A DNA stretch of 15,111 bases from Bdellovibrio sp. (GTDB lineage Bacteria > Bdellovibrionota > Bdellovibrionia > Bdellovibrionales > Bdellovibrionaceae), in the NCBI GenBank assembly GCA_017745015.1, contig JAGIAF010000050.1, forward strand, positions 1 to 15,111, written 5' to 3'. Positions 5,897 through 12,648 of this stretch are shown in pieces. The notes below the pieces were generated by a model. The model had not been told where the DNA came from. It worked only from the letters and a program-made list of their open reading frames with translations, and made no database searches. Numbering within the stretch: the stretch's first letter is position 1; each line of letters opens with the position of its first letter. A program made the position numbers and the translations under genes.

Positions 5897-5975
5897 AGCT
5901 TGTCACTAAGTTTTCTTGGCGACAAGCTCCCTCGGGAGTTTTGTGACGTATCATTTATGGGAACCCCCGGGAACC
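5897..5975. promoter_or_regulatory. Repeat-rich divergent promoter region between gapN-like and kinase genes
   Basis: The 149-base divergent region holds three repeat elements. AGCTTGTC (5897-5904) is inverted at GACAAGCT (5921-5928). CTCCC/GGGAG (5927-5931, 5934-5938) forms a short palindrome. GGGAACC repeats directly at 5959-5965 and 5969-5975, a 10-bp period. No good sigma-54 (GG-N10-GC) or sigma-70 pair was found; TTGACT at 5989-5994 is a possible -35 with only a poor partner. Confidence 0.4.
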
Positions 5976-6023
5976 TTGGGCAATCTGGTTGACTTCAAAG
6001 TTGTGCGAATTACCATAAGATCC

Positions 6024-8150
6024 ATGCTGTTTAGATCCTTGAAATTCTCGCACAAAGTGTTCCTGGCAATTTTCGGGACGGCGGCTCTTTCAGTCCTTGT
6101 TGTCTGCGTGACAATCTATCAACTGACGTTTCAATACCGTTGGGCCGACTTCCGCGATTCCTATATTGATCACATGCAGCTTTTGGGCATGGCCTTGATG
6201 CGAGTGGAGCAAGCCGAAGGGGATCAGGCCGTGGGTGCGGCGCGAGCGGTTCAAAAACTCATTGCTCAAAAAGTGAAAATCGATAGCGACCTTTTGCAGG
6301 AACTTTCTGATATTCACAGTGTCAGCCAGATCACGATCTATGATCGTGATGGAGATCCGATTGTTAGTTCAGGTGAGAAATCTCAGAACGTGTTCAAAGC
6401 TTGCGGTCAAGTCCGCGAACTTTTGACGGGCAAAGTCCAAATTAATGAATCACCACTTTCCAGAAATCAAGATGGCAGCATTTCTCGTGACACCACGGTG
6501 GCGAGTCTGGACAGAAAGTACATCATTGAAGTGAGTGTCCAGTTCGCCGCAGTCACTCATTTGTTGGGTGAAATGGCTCAGCATGATGAAGATAACGAAT
6601 ACATTGAGATGTTCGGTCCCGATGATCTGTCCTTGGGTCAATTGCACCGTGCAGGTCTTCCTCCTGAAACGACATTGCACCAAAGCAGTCAAAAAGCTGA
6701 CGGAGCTTATAAGATCGGTAAGAAGATGGTGGTGGTTTCCTCGATTCCAGCCAGAACGCAGAACTTCTGCATTGCAAAAAATGAGGAGCCTGAGTATCGC
6801 CTGGTCACGTCGATTTCGACACAGACGTTTGATAAAGAAGTGCACCGCCTCATCATAGGAATTCTTTTAGTGGGGCTGCTGTTGTTGGCCGTGGCGTATC
6901 TTTTGGCGCGCACTCTTTCAGAAGTTTTGTTGCGCAAGATCGAATTGATTCGCACAACGGTAGGGGATATCTCTCGCGATCAAGATTATTCAAAGCGCAT
7001 CGCCGTTCAAGATGATGCTAATGATGAGTTGGATGAACTGGCTCGTGGCTTTAATCAAATGTTCGCCGAGACAGAGGCCAATCAGAAGCGTTTGATGGAT
7101 GCTGAACGCGATAAAGCGAAATCTCAGATCGCCGCGCAAGTTGCCCACGACATTCGCAGTCCGTTGATGAGTATGTCTATGGCGTTGAACCAGATTCAGA
7201 CAGCGCAGATCGAAGCTTTGGCCATCGTCAAGAGTGCAGTTCAAAGAGTCGCTGGAATCGTTCAGAAACTTGCGGATTCTAGCAAACCAACCCAAGAAGA
7301 ACCCGGTGTTGAATTACCAAAGCTGACATTACTGGAACCTATACTGCTCAGTGTGGTGAACGAACACCGCATGAAAGATCCTGCTCAGCAATCTTTGGAA
7401 GTTAAAGGGATCGGCATGCATCCCCAAGTGTGGTGTGTGTTGCAAGTGATCGAAGTACAGACGGCATTCTCGAATATGATCAACAATGCCTTCGAAGCCG
7501 GGGCTTCAAAGGTTGAGTTGTCTCTCGATATTCAAGGTAAGAAATCCGTGATCAAGATTTCTGACAACGGCAAGGGTATGAGTGCCGATATCACAGAGAA
7601 AATCTTTGAGCGCAGCTTCACTCATGGAAAGTCCACGGGCACAGGTTTGGGGCTTTTCCAGGCCAAAGCTGCCATCGAATGGGCGGGGGGAACTATTGAA
7701 GTCGCGTCGACTCCAGGGCAAGGCACGGTCTTTACGGTCACTTTGCCAAAAGAGAAGAAGCCCGTATGGATGCCAGAATCTATCGTCCTTGAAAAAGGGA
7801 GCTCGATCTTTTTCGTAGATGACGACGCCAATGTCTTAACGACATGGCGTAAAAAGATGGCCGCGGTCCAAGGTGTGACGGCACACTTCTTTGGAAGTAT
7901 CGGAGAACTTGAAAAGCTGCAGAGTCTGAAACAATGGCCAGCCAATGCCATCTTGGTTATTGACCAGAACCTTCAAGAGACAAAAGAAGGCTTAGAAGTT
8001 CTTGCCGCTCTTTCTATTGGCAAAAGATCTTACCTTTGCACTTCCGAATTTGATGAAAAGATTATTCAAGACGAGATTCGTAAACTTGGAGCATGGCTAC
8101 TTCCAAAACCATGTATCTGGAGTACCGAAATTAAAACAGGGGGCAACTGA
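6024..8150 (+). CDS. Membrane-bound hybrid sensor histidine kinase with C-terminal receiver domain
   Basis: 708 aa from the ATG at 6024. This start is chosen because the first transmembrane helix follows at once (HKVFLAIFGTAALSVLVVCV). The frame opens further upstream (TTG at 5916), but that adds 36 residues of no evident function. Order, numbered from this ATG: TM1 about 11-32; a periplasmic region of about 240 residues with a CACHE-like ITIYDRDGDPIVSSG; TM2 about 275-295; HAMP about 298-350; phosphorylated His375 in HDIRSP; N-box NMINNAFEAGA; G1 DNGKGM; G2 GTGLGL; and a receiver at about 592-700. The receiver keeps its acidic trio (VDDD), phospho-acceptor Asp647 (VIDQNL) and Lys695 (PKP). 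It autophosphorylates in response to an envelope signal and passes phosphate to the activator encoded next; its stop overlaps that start (TGATG). No HPt domain is present, so its own receiver probably tunes kinase output. The ligand is unknown. Confidence 0.85.
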   Translation: MLFRSLKFSHKVFLAIFGTAALSVLVVCVTIYQLTFQYRWADFRDSYIDHMQLLGMALMRVEQAEGDQAVGAARAVQKLIAQKVKIDSDLLQELSDIHSVSQITIYDRDGDPIVSSGEKSQNVFKACGQVRELLTGKVQINESPLSRNQDGSISRDTTVASLDRKYIIEVSVQFAAVTHLLGEMAQHDEDNEYIEMFGPDDLSLGQLHRAGLPPETTLHQSSQKADGAYKIGKKMVVVSSIPARTQNFCIAKNEEPEYRLVTSISTQTFDKEVHRLIIGILLVGLLLLAVAYLLARTLSEVLLRKIELIRTTVGDISRDQDYSKRIAVQDDANDELDELARGFNQMFAETEANQKRLMDAERDKAKSQIAAQVAHDIRSPLMSMSMALNQIQTAQIEALAIVKSAVQRVAGIVQKLADSSKPTQEEPGVELPKLTLLEPILLSVVNEHRMKDPAQQSLEVKGIGMHPQVWCVLQVIEVQTAFSNMINNAFEAGASKVELSLDIQGKKSVIKISDNGKGMSADITEKIFERSFTHGKSTGTGLGLFQAKAAIEWAGGTIEVASTPGQGTVFTVTLPKEKKPVWMPESIVLEKGSSIFFVDDDANVLTTWRKKMAAVQGVTAHFFGSIGELEKLQSLKQWPANAILVIDQNLQETKEGLEVLAALSIGKRSYLCTSEFDEKIIQDEIRKLGAWLLPKPCIWSTEIKTGGN

Positions 8151-9538
8151 TGCGCATCTTAATCGTAGACGATGAAACACTAGTAAGAAAAACCTTACAG
8201 GCCCAGATCCCTGCACCTCACGTTGTCACTTTGGCTGATTCTTATGAAGAAGCTGTGGATGTTTTGGATCGTCAATTGGTGGACTTGGTTTTCACTGACT
8301 TGTCGTTAGACGACGGTCCTGAGCGTTTGGGTGTCAAGCTGATCAAAGACATTGCGAAGTCTTATCCAACAACAGTGGTCGTTGCGATGACCGGTCACGA
8401 CGAAAATCATCTTTTAGAAGAATGTTTGAAATCGGGTGCTTCGGATTACTTGTTGAAACCTTTTGATGAAAAAGCTCTGGCACAAGTACTGCGTAAAGCT
8501 CCCGTCGTTCATCGTCTGCTGCGCAAAAATCAAAGTTTGAAAAGCCAGGCGGGCTCAAAGCTCGTGACCCATCGCAACCTCTATACGAAGTCTTCCGCAT
8601 TTAAAGCGGTTCTTGAGATGGCGAAAAAGATTCGCGGCTCGGGTCACTCGATCTTGATTCGCGGAGAGAGTGGCTCTGGTAAAGAGATCATGGCGCAATA
8701 TCTGTGGAGTCTTGAAAACGACAGCTCTCGTCCCTTCATCGCTGTGAACTGTGCGGCGATTCCAGCACAAATGGCGGAGTCCGAGTTGTTTGGTCATAAA
8801 AAGGGAGCTTTCACTGGGGCCGTGGACTCTCGCGCGGGTAAATTTGAAAGTGCTGATGGCGGGGACTTATTCTTGGATGAGCTCGCAACCTTGAATATGG
8901 ATATTCAGACCAAGCTTTTGCGGGCTTTGAGTTCGGGAGATATTTATCCTGTGGGTTCTGATGTCGGTCGCAAGGTTAATTGCCGCACAATTGCTGCAAC
9001 CAATGAAAACCTTGAAGAGCTGATCAAAGAAAAGAAATTCAGAGAAGACTTGTTCTTTAGAATCAAGAATTTCACGATTCAATTGCCAGCGCTTCGCGAT
9101 CGTAAAGAAGATATCTTGGATTTGGCGAATGAGTTTATCAGCAGCAATCACTACCGTGAAAAGTCTTTGTCGAAATCGGCTGAGGCTTTGCTTTTAAGTT
9201 ATTCTTGGCCCGGCAATATCCGTGAATTGAAGTCAGCTATTGATGTGGCCTGTGTGCTTTCTGACGGAAATGAAATTGAAGCCAGTGATCTGACTCCGCA
9301 CCTCGTGCAGTCGGCGCCGGTTTACGATCAAGTTATTTCCACTCAATCTGTCGCGGAAATTGATGAAAGAGCTTTGGAAGGCAACTTCGGTCACGTGGTG
9401 GCCGAGTTCGAATTAAAACTGATCGACTTCGCTCTGTCTAAAAAAGGTTCGGAGTCAGCGGCAGCGAAGTACTTGGGGATTCCTCGCAGCACGCTCGGAG
9501 ATTTACGCCGTCGTCTGCAAGGTTTAAAAAAGAAATAG
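8150..9538 (+). CDS. Sigma-54-dependent response regulator (NtrC family)
   Basis: 462 aa. The receiver (1-115) has Asp7/Asp8, phospho-acceptor Asp50 (VFTDLSL), Thr81 and Lys103 (LLKPF). The AAA+ domain (about 143-385) has Walker A GESGSGKE (172-179), the sigma-54 contact loop GAFTGA (219-224), Walker B LFLDE (240-244) and the Arg finger region FREDLFFR (297-304). A Fis-type HTH lies at about 435-456 (SAAAKYLGIPRSTLGDL). With an intact GAFTGA loop it should remodel sigma-54 RNA polymerase at distant promoters when phosphorylated. It is translated in step with the preceding kinase through a one-base TGATG overlap, with GGGGG as the ribosome site. Walker B is preceded by GGD rather than the commoner GGT, and LDELA replaces LDEIG; both are tolerable. 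No target promoter is visible nearby, so the regulon is unknown. Confidence 0.93.
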   Translation: MRILIVDDETLVRKTLQAQIPAPHVVTLADSYEEAVDVLDRQLVDLVFTDLSLDDGPERLGVKLIKDIAKSYPTTVVVAMTGHDENHLLEECLKSGASDYLLKPFDEKALAQVLRKAPVVHRLLRKNQSLKSQAGSKLVTHRNLYTKSSAFKAVLEMAKKIRGSGHSILIRGESGSGKEIMAQYLWSLENDSSRPFIAVNCAAIPAQMAESELFGHKKGAFTGAVDSRAGKFESADGGDLFLDELATLNMDIQTKLLRALSSGDIYPVGSDVGRKVNCRTIAATNENLEELIKEKKFREDLFFRIKNFTIQLPALRDRKEDILDLANEFISSNHYREKSLSKSAEALLLSYSWPGNIRELKSAIDVACVLSDGNEIEASDLTPHLVQSAPVYDQVISTQSVAEIDERALEGNFGHVVAEFELKLIDFALSKKGSESAAAKYLGIPRSTLGDLRRRLQGLKKK

Positions 9539-9547
9539 ATCGAAAGC

Positions 9548-9582
9548 GCAATTTCCACATCCGTAGCGGAGGTGGAAATTGC
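9548..9582. terminator. Hairpin between convergent regulator genes
   Basis: GCAATTTCCAC (9548-9558) and GTGGAAATTGC (9572-9582) form a perfect 11-bp stem, with CCG/CGG pairing again inside the loop. It sits 10 bases after the activator stop and 11 bases before the end of the convergent Lrp gene. No long U-tract follows in either direction, so terminator function is likely from position but not certain. Confidence 0.6.
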
Positions 9583-9592
9583 AGCTATAAAA

Positions 9593-10039
9593 TCAAGCGG
9601 GCTGCAGGCCGCGTTCGAAGTGAGTTTCCAACACCACCACCGTCAAAGTTCTCTCGACGTTTTCAATCCCGCGAATCTGGTCGATCAATCTCGACAACTC
9701 CAATGTTGAACCCACGCGCAACTTCACCATCACGCAGTCTTCGCCAGCAACACCATGGCACTCTTCGATTTGCTTAAACTTTTTAAGATCCTTGGCCAAT
9801 CCCGAAGAAGTTCCTTTGTTAATCGCAATCCGAACAAAGGCGCACAGACCCGCATTCACCGCAACTGGATCAATGATAATTGAATGACCTTGAATGATCT
9901 TTGCCGCTTCCATCTTCTTCACTCGCGCATGAACTGCGGGGGCTGAAAGATTCACCTTCTTGCCGATCTCCACAAACTGCATACGTGAGTCTTCTTTCAG
10001 TAGGCTTAATATTTTTCTGTCTGTTTCATCCAGTAGCAT
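9593..10039 (-). CDS. Lrp/AsnC-family transcriptional regulator
   Basis: 148 aa, the usual length. The N-terminal winged HTH starts with the hallmark LDETDRKILSLLKEDSR, followed by FVEIGKKVNLSAPAVHARVKKME (22-44), and ends with the IIQGHSIIIDP hinge. The RAM ligand and oligomerisation domain covers about 66-142 (CAFVRIAI, then GVAGEDCVMVKLRV, then TLTVVVLET). Family members bind DNA as dimers up to octamers, often in response to an amino acid, and usually repress themselves. GGGAG lies 6 bases before the ATG. A sigma-70-like promoter with a palindrome in its spacer precedes it. The divergent DUF2917-like gene may share this control. The ligand cannot be told from sequence. Confidence 0.92.
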   Translation of the reverse strand: MLLDETDRKILSLLKEDSRMQFVEIGKKVNLSAPAVHARVKKMEAAKIIQGHSIIIDPVAVNAGLCAFVRIAINKGTSSGLAKDLKKFKQIEECHGVAGEDCVMVKLRVGSTLELSRLIDQIRGIENVERTLTVVVLETHFERGLQPA

Positions 10040-10074
10040 GGTCTCTCCCGACTCCGGCTGAATGCCATTCGTTT

Positions 10075-10103
10075 TTTATAGAAAGCAGGTTTTTACCTGT
10101 AAG
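10075..10103 (-). promoter_or_regulatory. Sigma-70-type promoter of the Lrp gene with palindromic site in the spacer
   Basis: On the minus strand CTTACA (10103-10098) and TATAAA (10080-10075) are separated by 17 bases. The palindrome CAGGT-N4-ACCTG (10086-10099) overlaps the -35 end and fills most of the spacer. A transcript would start near 10068, leaving a leader of about 29 bases that includes the ribosome site. The palindrome is well placed for autorepression by the Lrp product. Confidence 0.55.
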
Positions 10104-10124
10104 AACTTAACATGATTCGGTAAA

Positions 10125-10391
10125 ATGAGTCATATGCTTTATATGATTAAGCTTCATAAAGGTGAGTTGTGGCGTCCGGATTCTCTCAAAGAGGGAGTCG
10201 AAGATGTTTCTGTTCGTGTCACGAGCGGAGTTGGTTGGGTGACATTCAAATGTTCCGACGACCTGATCTATCGACCTGGTGAGGTTTTGAAGGTAGATAG
10301 CAAAGAGCCCCTCATCGAGGCGCTCTCTGAGGAGCTCAGTCTCGAAATTGAGTTTAAGAAGCGAGCCCGAAGCTTCTTTGGTAAGAAGTAA
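10125..10391 (+). CDS. DUF2917-like small protein
   Basis: 88 aa, no signal peptide. The core KGELWRPDSL...RVTSGVGWVTFKCSDDLIYRPGEVLKV (about 12-57) follows the pattern of DUF2917: an initial 'L..G..W', then 'VTSG..W.T', then '..L.PG..L.'. This is a short cupin-like all-beta domain of unknown function. It ends in a basic tail (KKRARSFFGKK). The start is uncertain: ATG at 10125, 10134 or 10143 are all in frame and none has a good Shine-Dalgarno. TAAAAT at 10121-10126 would be a -10 box overlapping the first ATG, which would favour 10143. It diverges from the Lrp gene, and a hairpin follows. Confidence 0.65.
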   Translation: MSHMLYMIKLHKGELWRPDSLKEGVEDVSVRVTSGVGWVTFKCSDDLIYRPGEVLKVDSKEPLIEALSEELSLEIEFKKRARSFFGKK

Positions 10392-10429
10392 CCTGCAGTT
10401 GCCCTGTTAGCCGTAATTGTCATTCATGC

Positions 10430-10453
10430 CTCGCTCTGGCCTCCTAGAGCGGG
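10430..10453 (+). terminator. Hairpin downstream of the DUF2917-like gene
   Basis: CGCTCT (10432-10437) pairs with AGAGCG (10446-10451). It extends inward by GG/CT and outward by CT/GG with wobbles, leaving a 4-base loop. A short TTTTA tract lies 7 bases beyond. It is about 40 bases past the stop codon. A moderate terminator candidate. Confidence 0.5.
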
Positions 10454-10491
10454 TAAATCGTTTTATACCTGGTCTTGAGCTTGCACTTCTT

Positions 10492-10534
10492 CAGCGATGA
10501 ATAAGTTTATTTATCGCTGTCTCAGAATGAGACA
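10492..10534. promoter_or_regulatory. Two adjoining palindromes upstream of the exported-protein gene
   Basis: CAGCGATGAATAA (10492-10504) and TTATTTATCGCTG (10507-10519) are inverted with one mismatch and a 2-base centre. TGTCTCAGAATGAGACA (10518-10534) is a second palindrome with 7-bp arms, sharing two bases with the first. Centres are about 20.5 bp apart, two helical turns. They end 20 bases before the ATG of the gene at 10555, covering the region where its promoter and transcription start should lie. TTGCAC at 10481-10486 is a possible -35. Confidence 0.55.
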
Positions 10535-10554
10535 CAAAGCTTGAGGAGTGAAAC

Positions 10555-11808
10555 ATGGTATTTCGCAAAACGATTCTTGCAGCAACATTCGCAATGATGA
10601 GTCCATTTGCCGCGGAAGCATCTTCGGAAGTGAGCTGTGTTTTGCCAGAGAAAGAAGAAGTCCTTGAGTGCTTAAACTCCCAGCTCTTGCCAGAAGCTGC
10701 TGCCAAGGCGGATAAAACTTATCGCGAGTACTATCGTCGTTTAGCTCAGTCTTACACTCTAGAACTTAAGGACGAAGACTTGGGTCTTTTCAAAGCCAAG
10801 TACTTCCCGGAAGGCCAAATGCCTGCGATCGAAATCGTCGGGGAGCGTTTGGATGGCACAGGTAAAGACTTTAGCATTCGCAAAGATTCCATTTTCTCAG
10901 CCAGCAAAAAGCGTAAAGAGAAAATCCTTAAAGAGAACTTGAATGAGGCTTTGCAGTTCGTGGCTTATTTCCGCGTTGAAATCAGTGCCATGAATTTAAA
11001 AGACAGTGAAGGGTTGTTGGCTCTTGATGGTCAAACTCTTCATATTAATTTGCCGGAAGATCGCACTATTGCAGCGAAAAATATTTTAGAGCAGTGGAAC
11101 TCTGGTGACGTGTTATTGACGGTATCCCAAGCCAATACTCCGCGCTCTATCATGAAGATTTTTGCTCACTTCGGATCTAAATCTGATAAAGCGGGCATGG
11201 CGGTCCTTGAGAATTGGAAGTTATTCAATCCGATTTCAGATTTCCGTGTGCAACTTACCGCAATCTATTTAAAAAATGCCGACAGTTTGATCGCCAAAAT
11301 CCGCTCTTTGGGTGAAGGTCAGTTGAAAGCTTTGCTTGAAGATGTCGGCGCTAAAGAATCTGTCTTGAAGTCACACGATGGCAATTTAAGAGGATTTATG
11401 TTGGCGTCACTAAATTCTCCAGACACTTATGCGGGAGCCTTGGATTCGATCTTCAGTGAAAAGAAAAGCTCTGGCAGTGGTGATATCAATGTTATCAATC
11501 GCACCACAGGAGTGTGCTTAGTTAAAGTGACTAACAGCCATGTGATCAAAGTGGACTGGGACGAATCCGAATTCGGCGAGGGCGGTGAGACTGCTCAAGC
11601 TCAAGTTCAAATTAAAGACGGCGAAGTCAGTGTAACAGCTGCTTCTCACCAAGACGTTCACATGGTGAATGATAAAACTTGGGTTGGTGGCGTCTGTGTA
11701 GACACCAACGACAACGTTCAAGTAAATCTCGACGGTATTTTGCGACTGATCCAAAAGAAGATGTCTGAACGCTCTCTAGTGAAAATGACCGTGCAAAGAG
11801 CCATCTAG
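10555..11808 (+). CDS. Exported protein of unknown function (417 aa)
   Basis: Not recognised. A clear signal peptide (MVFRKTILAATFAMMSPFAAEA, cleavage about after residue 22) sends it to the periplasm or beyond. The mature part has four cysteines in two distant pairs, Cys28/Cys39 and Cys321/Cys381, suggesting two disulfides. The N-terminal CVLPEKEEVLECLNSQLLP segment recalls short secreted Cys-helix modules. The middle (about 115-300) is mainly helical. The C-terminal region (about 310-395) is rich in short beta strands with Thr/Val/Asp (INVINRTTGVCLVKVTNSHV, then WDESEFGEGGE). GAGGAG lies 6 bases before the ATG. The gene is alone in its unit, between a palindromic control region and a terminator shared with motB. 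No enzyme motif was found. Confidence 0.75.
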   Translation: MVFRKTILAATFAMMSPFAAEASSEVSCVLPEKEEVLECLNSQLLPEAAAKADKTYREYYRRLAQSYTLELKDEDLGLFKAKYFPEGQMPAIEIVGERLDGTGKDFSIRKDSIFSASKKRKEKILKENLNEALQFVAYFRVEISAMNLKDSEGLLALDGQTLHINLPEDRTIAAKNILEQWNSGDVLLTVSQANTPRSIMKIFAHFGSKSDKAGMAVLENWKLFNPISDFRVQLTAIYLKNADSLIAKIRSLGEGQLKALLEDVGAKESVLKSHDGNLRGFMLASLNSPDTYAGALDSIFSEKKSSGSGDINVINRTTGVCLVKVTNSHVIKVDWDESEFGEGGETAQAQVQIKDGEVSVTAASHQDVHMVNDKTWVGGVCVDTNDNVQVNLDGILRLIQKKMSERSLVKMTVQRAI

Positions 11809-11855
11809 ATTTCCCAAGAAACGTGTCATTTCGACAACGACAAAAAAGCGGGCCT

Positions 11856-11886
11856 AAAAAGGAGCAAGGGGAACCTGCTCTTTTTT
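11856..11886 (+). terminator. Rho-independent terminator of the exported-protein gene
   Basis: GAGC (11862-11865) and AGG (11867-11869) pair with CCT (11874-11876) and GCTC (11877-11880) around GGAA, with one bulged A. The stem is flanked by A5 upstream and T6 downstream (11881-11886), the classical arrangement on the plus strand. The T-run ends one base before the motB stop codon, and the flanking A-run may let it serve the convergent motAB transcript too. Confidence 0.8.
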
Positions 11887-11887
11887 C

Positions 11888-12646
11888 TTACTCTTGCGGG
11901 TCTTTAAAGACCTTAATCATAACCCGTCGGTTCTTGGCGCGATTTTCTAAATTAGGCGTTCCATCTGGATTTTCATTCGGAACGATAGGTTTAGTTTCTC
12001 CCAAGCCAATCATCGTCAGCTGTTTTTTATTAAATCCTTGCCCTTCGAAAAGCTGGGCAATACGAGCGGCACGAATTCCTGATAACTCCCAGTTACTTGA
12101 AATAATCGGGTGAGAGATGGGAGCACTGTCTGTGTGGCCCTCAATACGGATATTATAATTTTTAGCCTCTTTTTGGATTGTCGCAGCCAGCTTGTTGACG
12201 ATATTCACGGCCTCTTCTTTCACGCGGTAGTCACCGCTTTCAAAGAAGAGAGTCCCTGTAAAAGTCATAGTGACGCCGTCAAAGCCTGATTCCACCTGAA
12301 CTTGTTTTTCAAGACCATTGGATTTCAGTGTTTTCTTAAGGGCATCTTCTAGTGCTTTGTATGGTTCTTCGTAAGTGCCACCAAATCTTTCAGCAGCTGA
12401 TTTTTTAGCTTGCTCAATTTTATTGGCATCCGGAGTCGACATTGCAACCATCATGGCAAAAAATCCCATAAGCAATGTCATTAAGTCGGCATAGCTCACC
12501 AACCAAGGGCCTTCGCCTTCTTCTTTCTTAATGACAGTAGGGGGCATCATTTCATGGTCATCATTGAGCTCGGGATAGAGCTCATGAGCCGGTTTTTTTT
12601 GCTCCTCCGTCGGTACTACAGTAAGATTTTTTTTACGCAAACCCAT
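11888..12646 (-). CDS. motB: Flagellar stator protein MotB
   Basis: 252 aa. MotB forms the ion-conducting stator with MotA and anchors it to peptidoglycan. A cytoplasmic N-tail (1-46, Lys/Glu-rich) precedes the single membrane helix PWLVSYADLMTLLMGFFAMM (47-66), with the ion-binding Asp54 in the invariant YAD context. The plug and linker region follows (about 71-120). The OmpA-type peptidoglycan-binding domain (about 125-247) carries IEGHTDSAPI (168-177), NWELSGIRA (185-193) and NRAKNRRVMI (235-244). It starts 2 bases after the motA stop, so the two are coupled. Two A8 runs occur in the first 18 codons. It is the last gene of the operon. Confidence 0.96.
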   Translation of the reverse strand: MGLRKKNLTVVPTEEQKKPAHELYPELNDDHEMMPPTVIKKEEGEGPWLVSYADLMTLLMGFFAMMVAMSTPDANKIEQAKKSAAERFGGTYEEPYKALEDALKKTLKSNGLEKQVQVESGFDGVTMTFTGTLFFESGDYRVKEEAVNIVNKLAATIQKEAKNYNIRIEGHTDSAPISHPIISSNWELSGIRAARIAQLFEGQGFNKKQLTMIGLGETKPIVPNENPDGTPNLENRAKNRRVMIKVFKDPQE

Positions 12647-12648
12647 GA

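Noticed and set aside
5916..6023. In-frame N-terminal extension of the sensor kinase from TTG at 5916.
   Set aside because: The extra 36 residues look like random coding, have no ribosome site and include the repeat-rich promoter zone. The ATG at 6024 leads straight into the first membrane helix.
8478..8492. TGGCAC-N5-CTGC, a fair match to a sigma-54 -24/-12 promoter.
   Set aside because: It lies inside the receiver-domain coding sequence of the activator, with no gene start downstream nearby. The codons explain the sequence, so it is probably chance.
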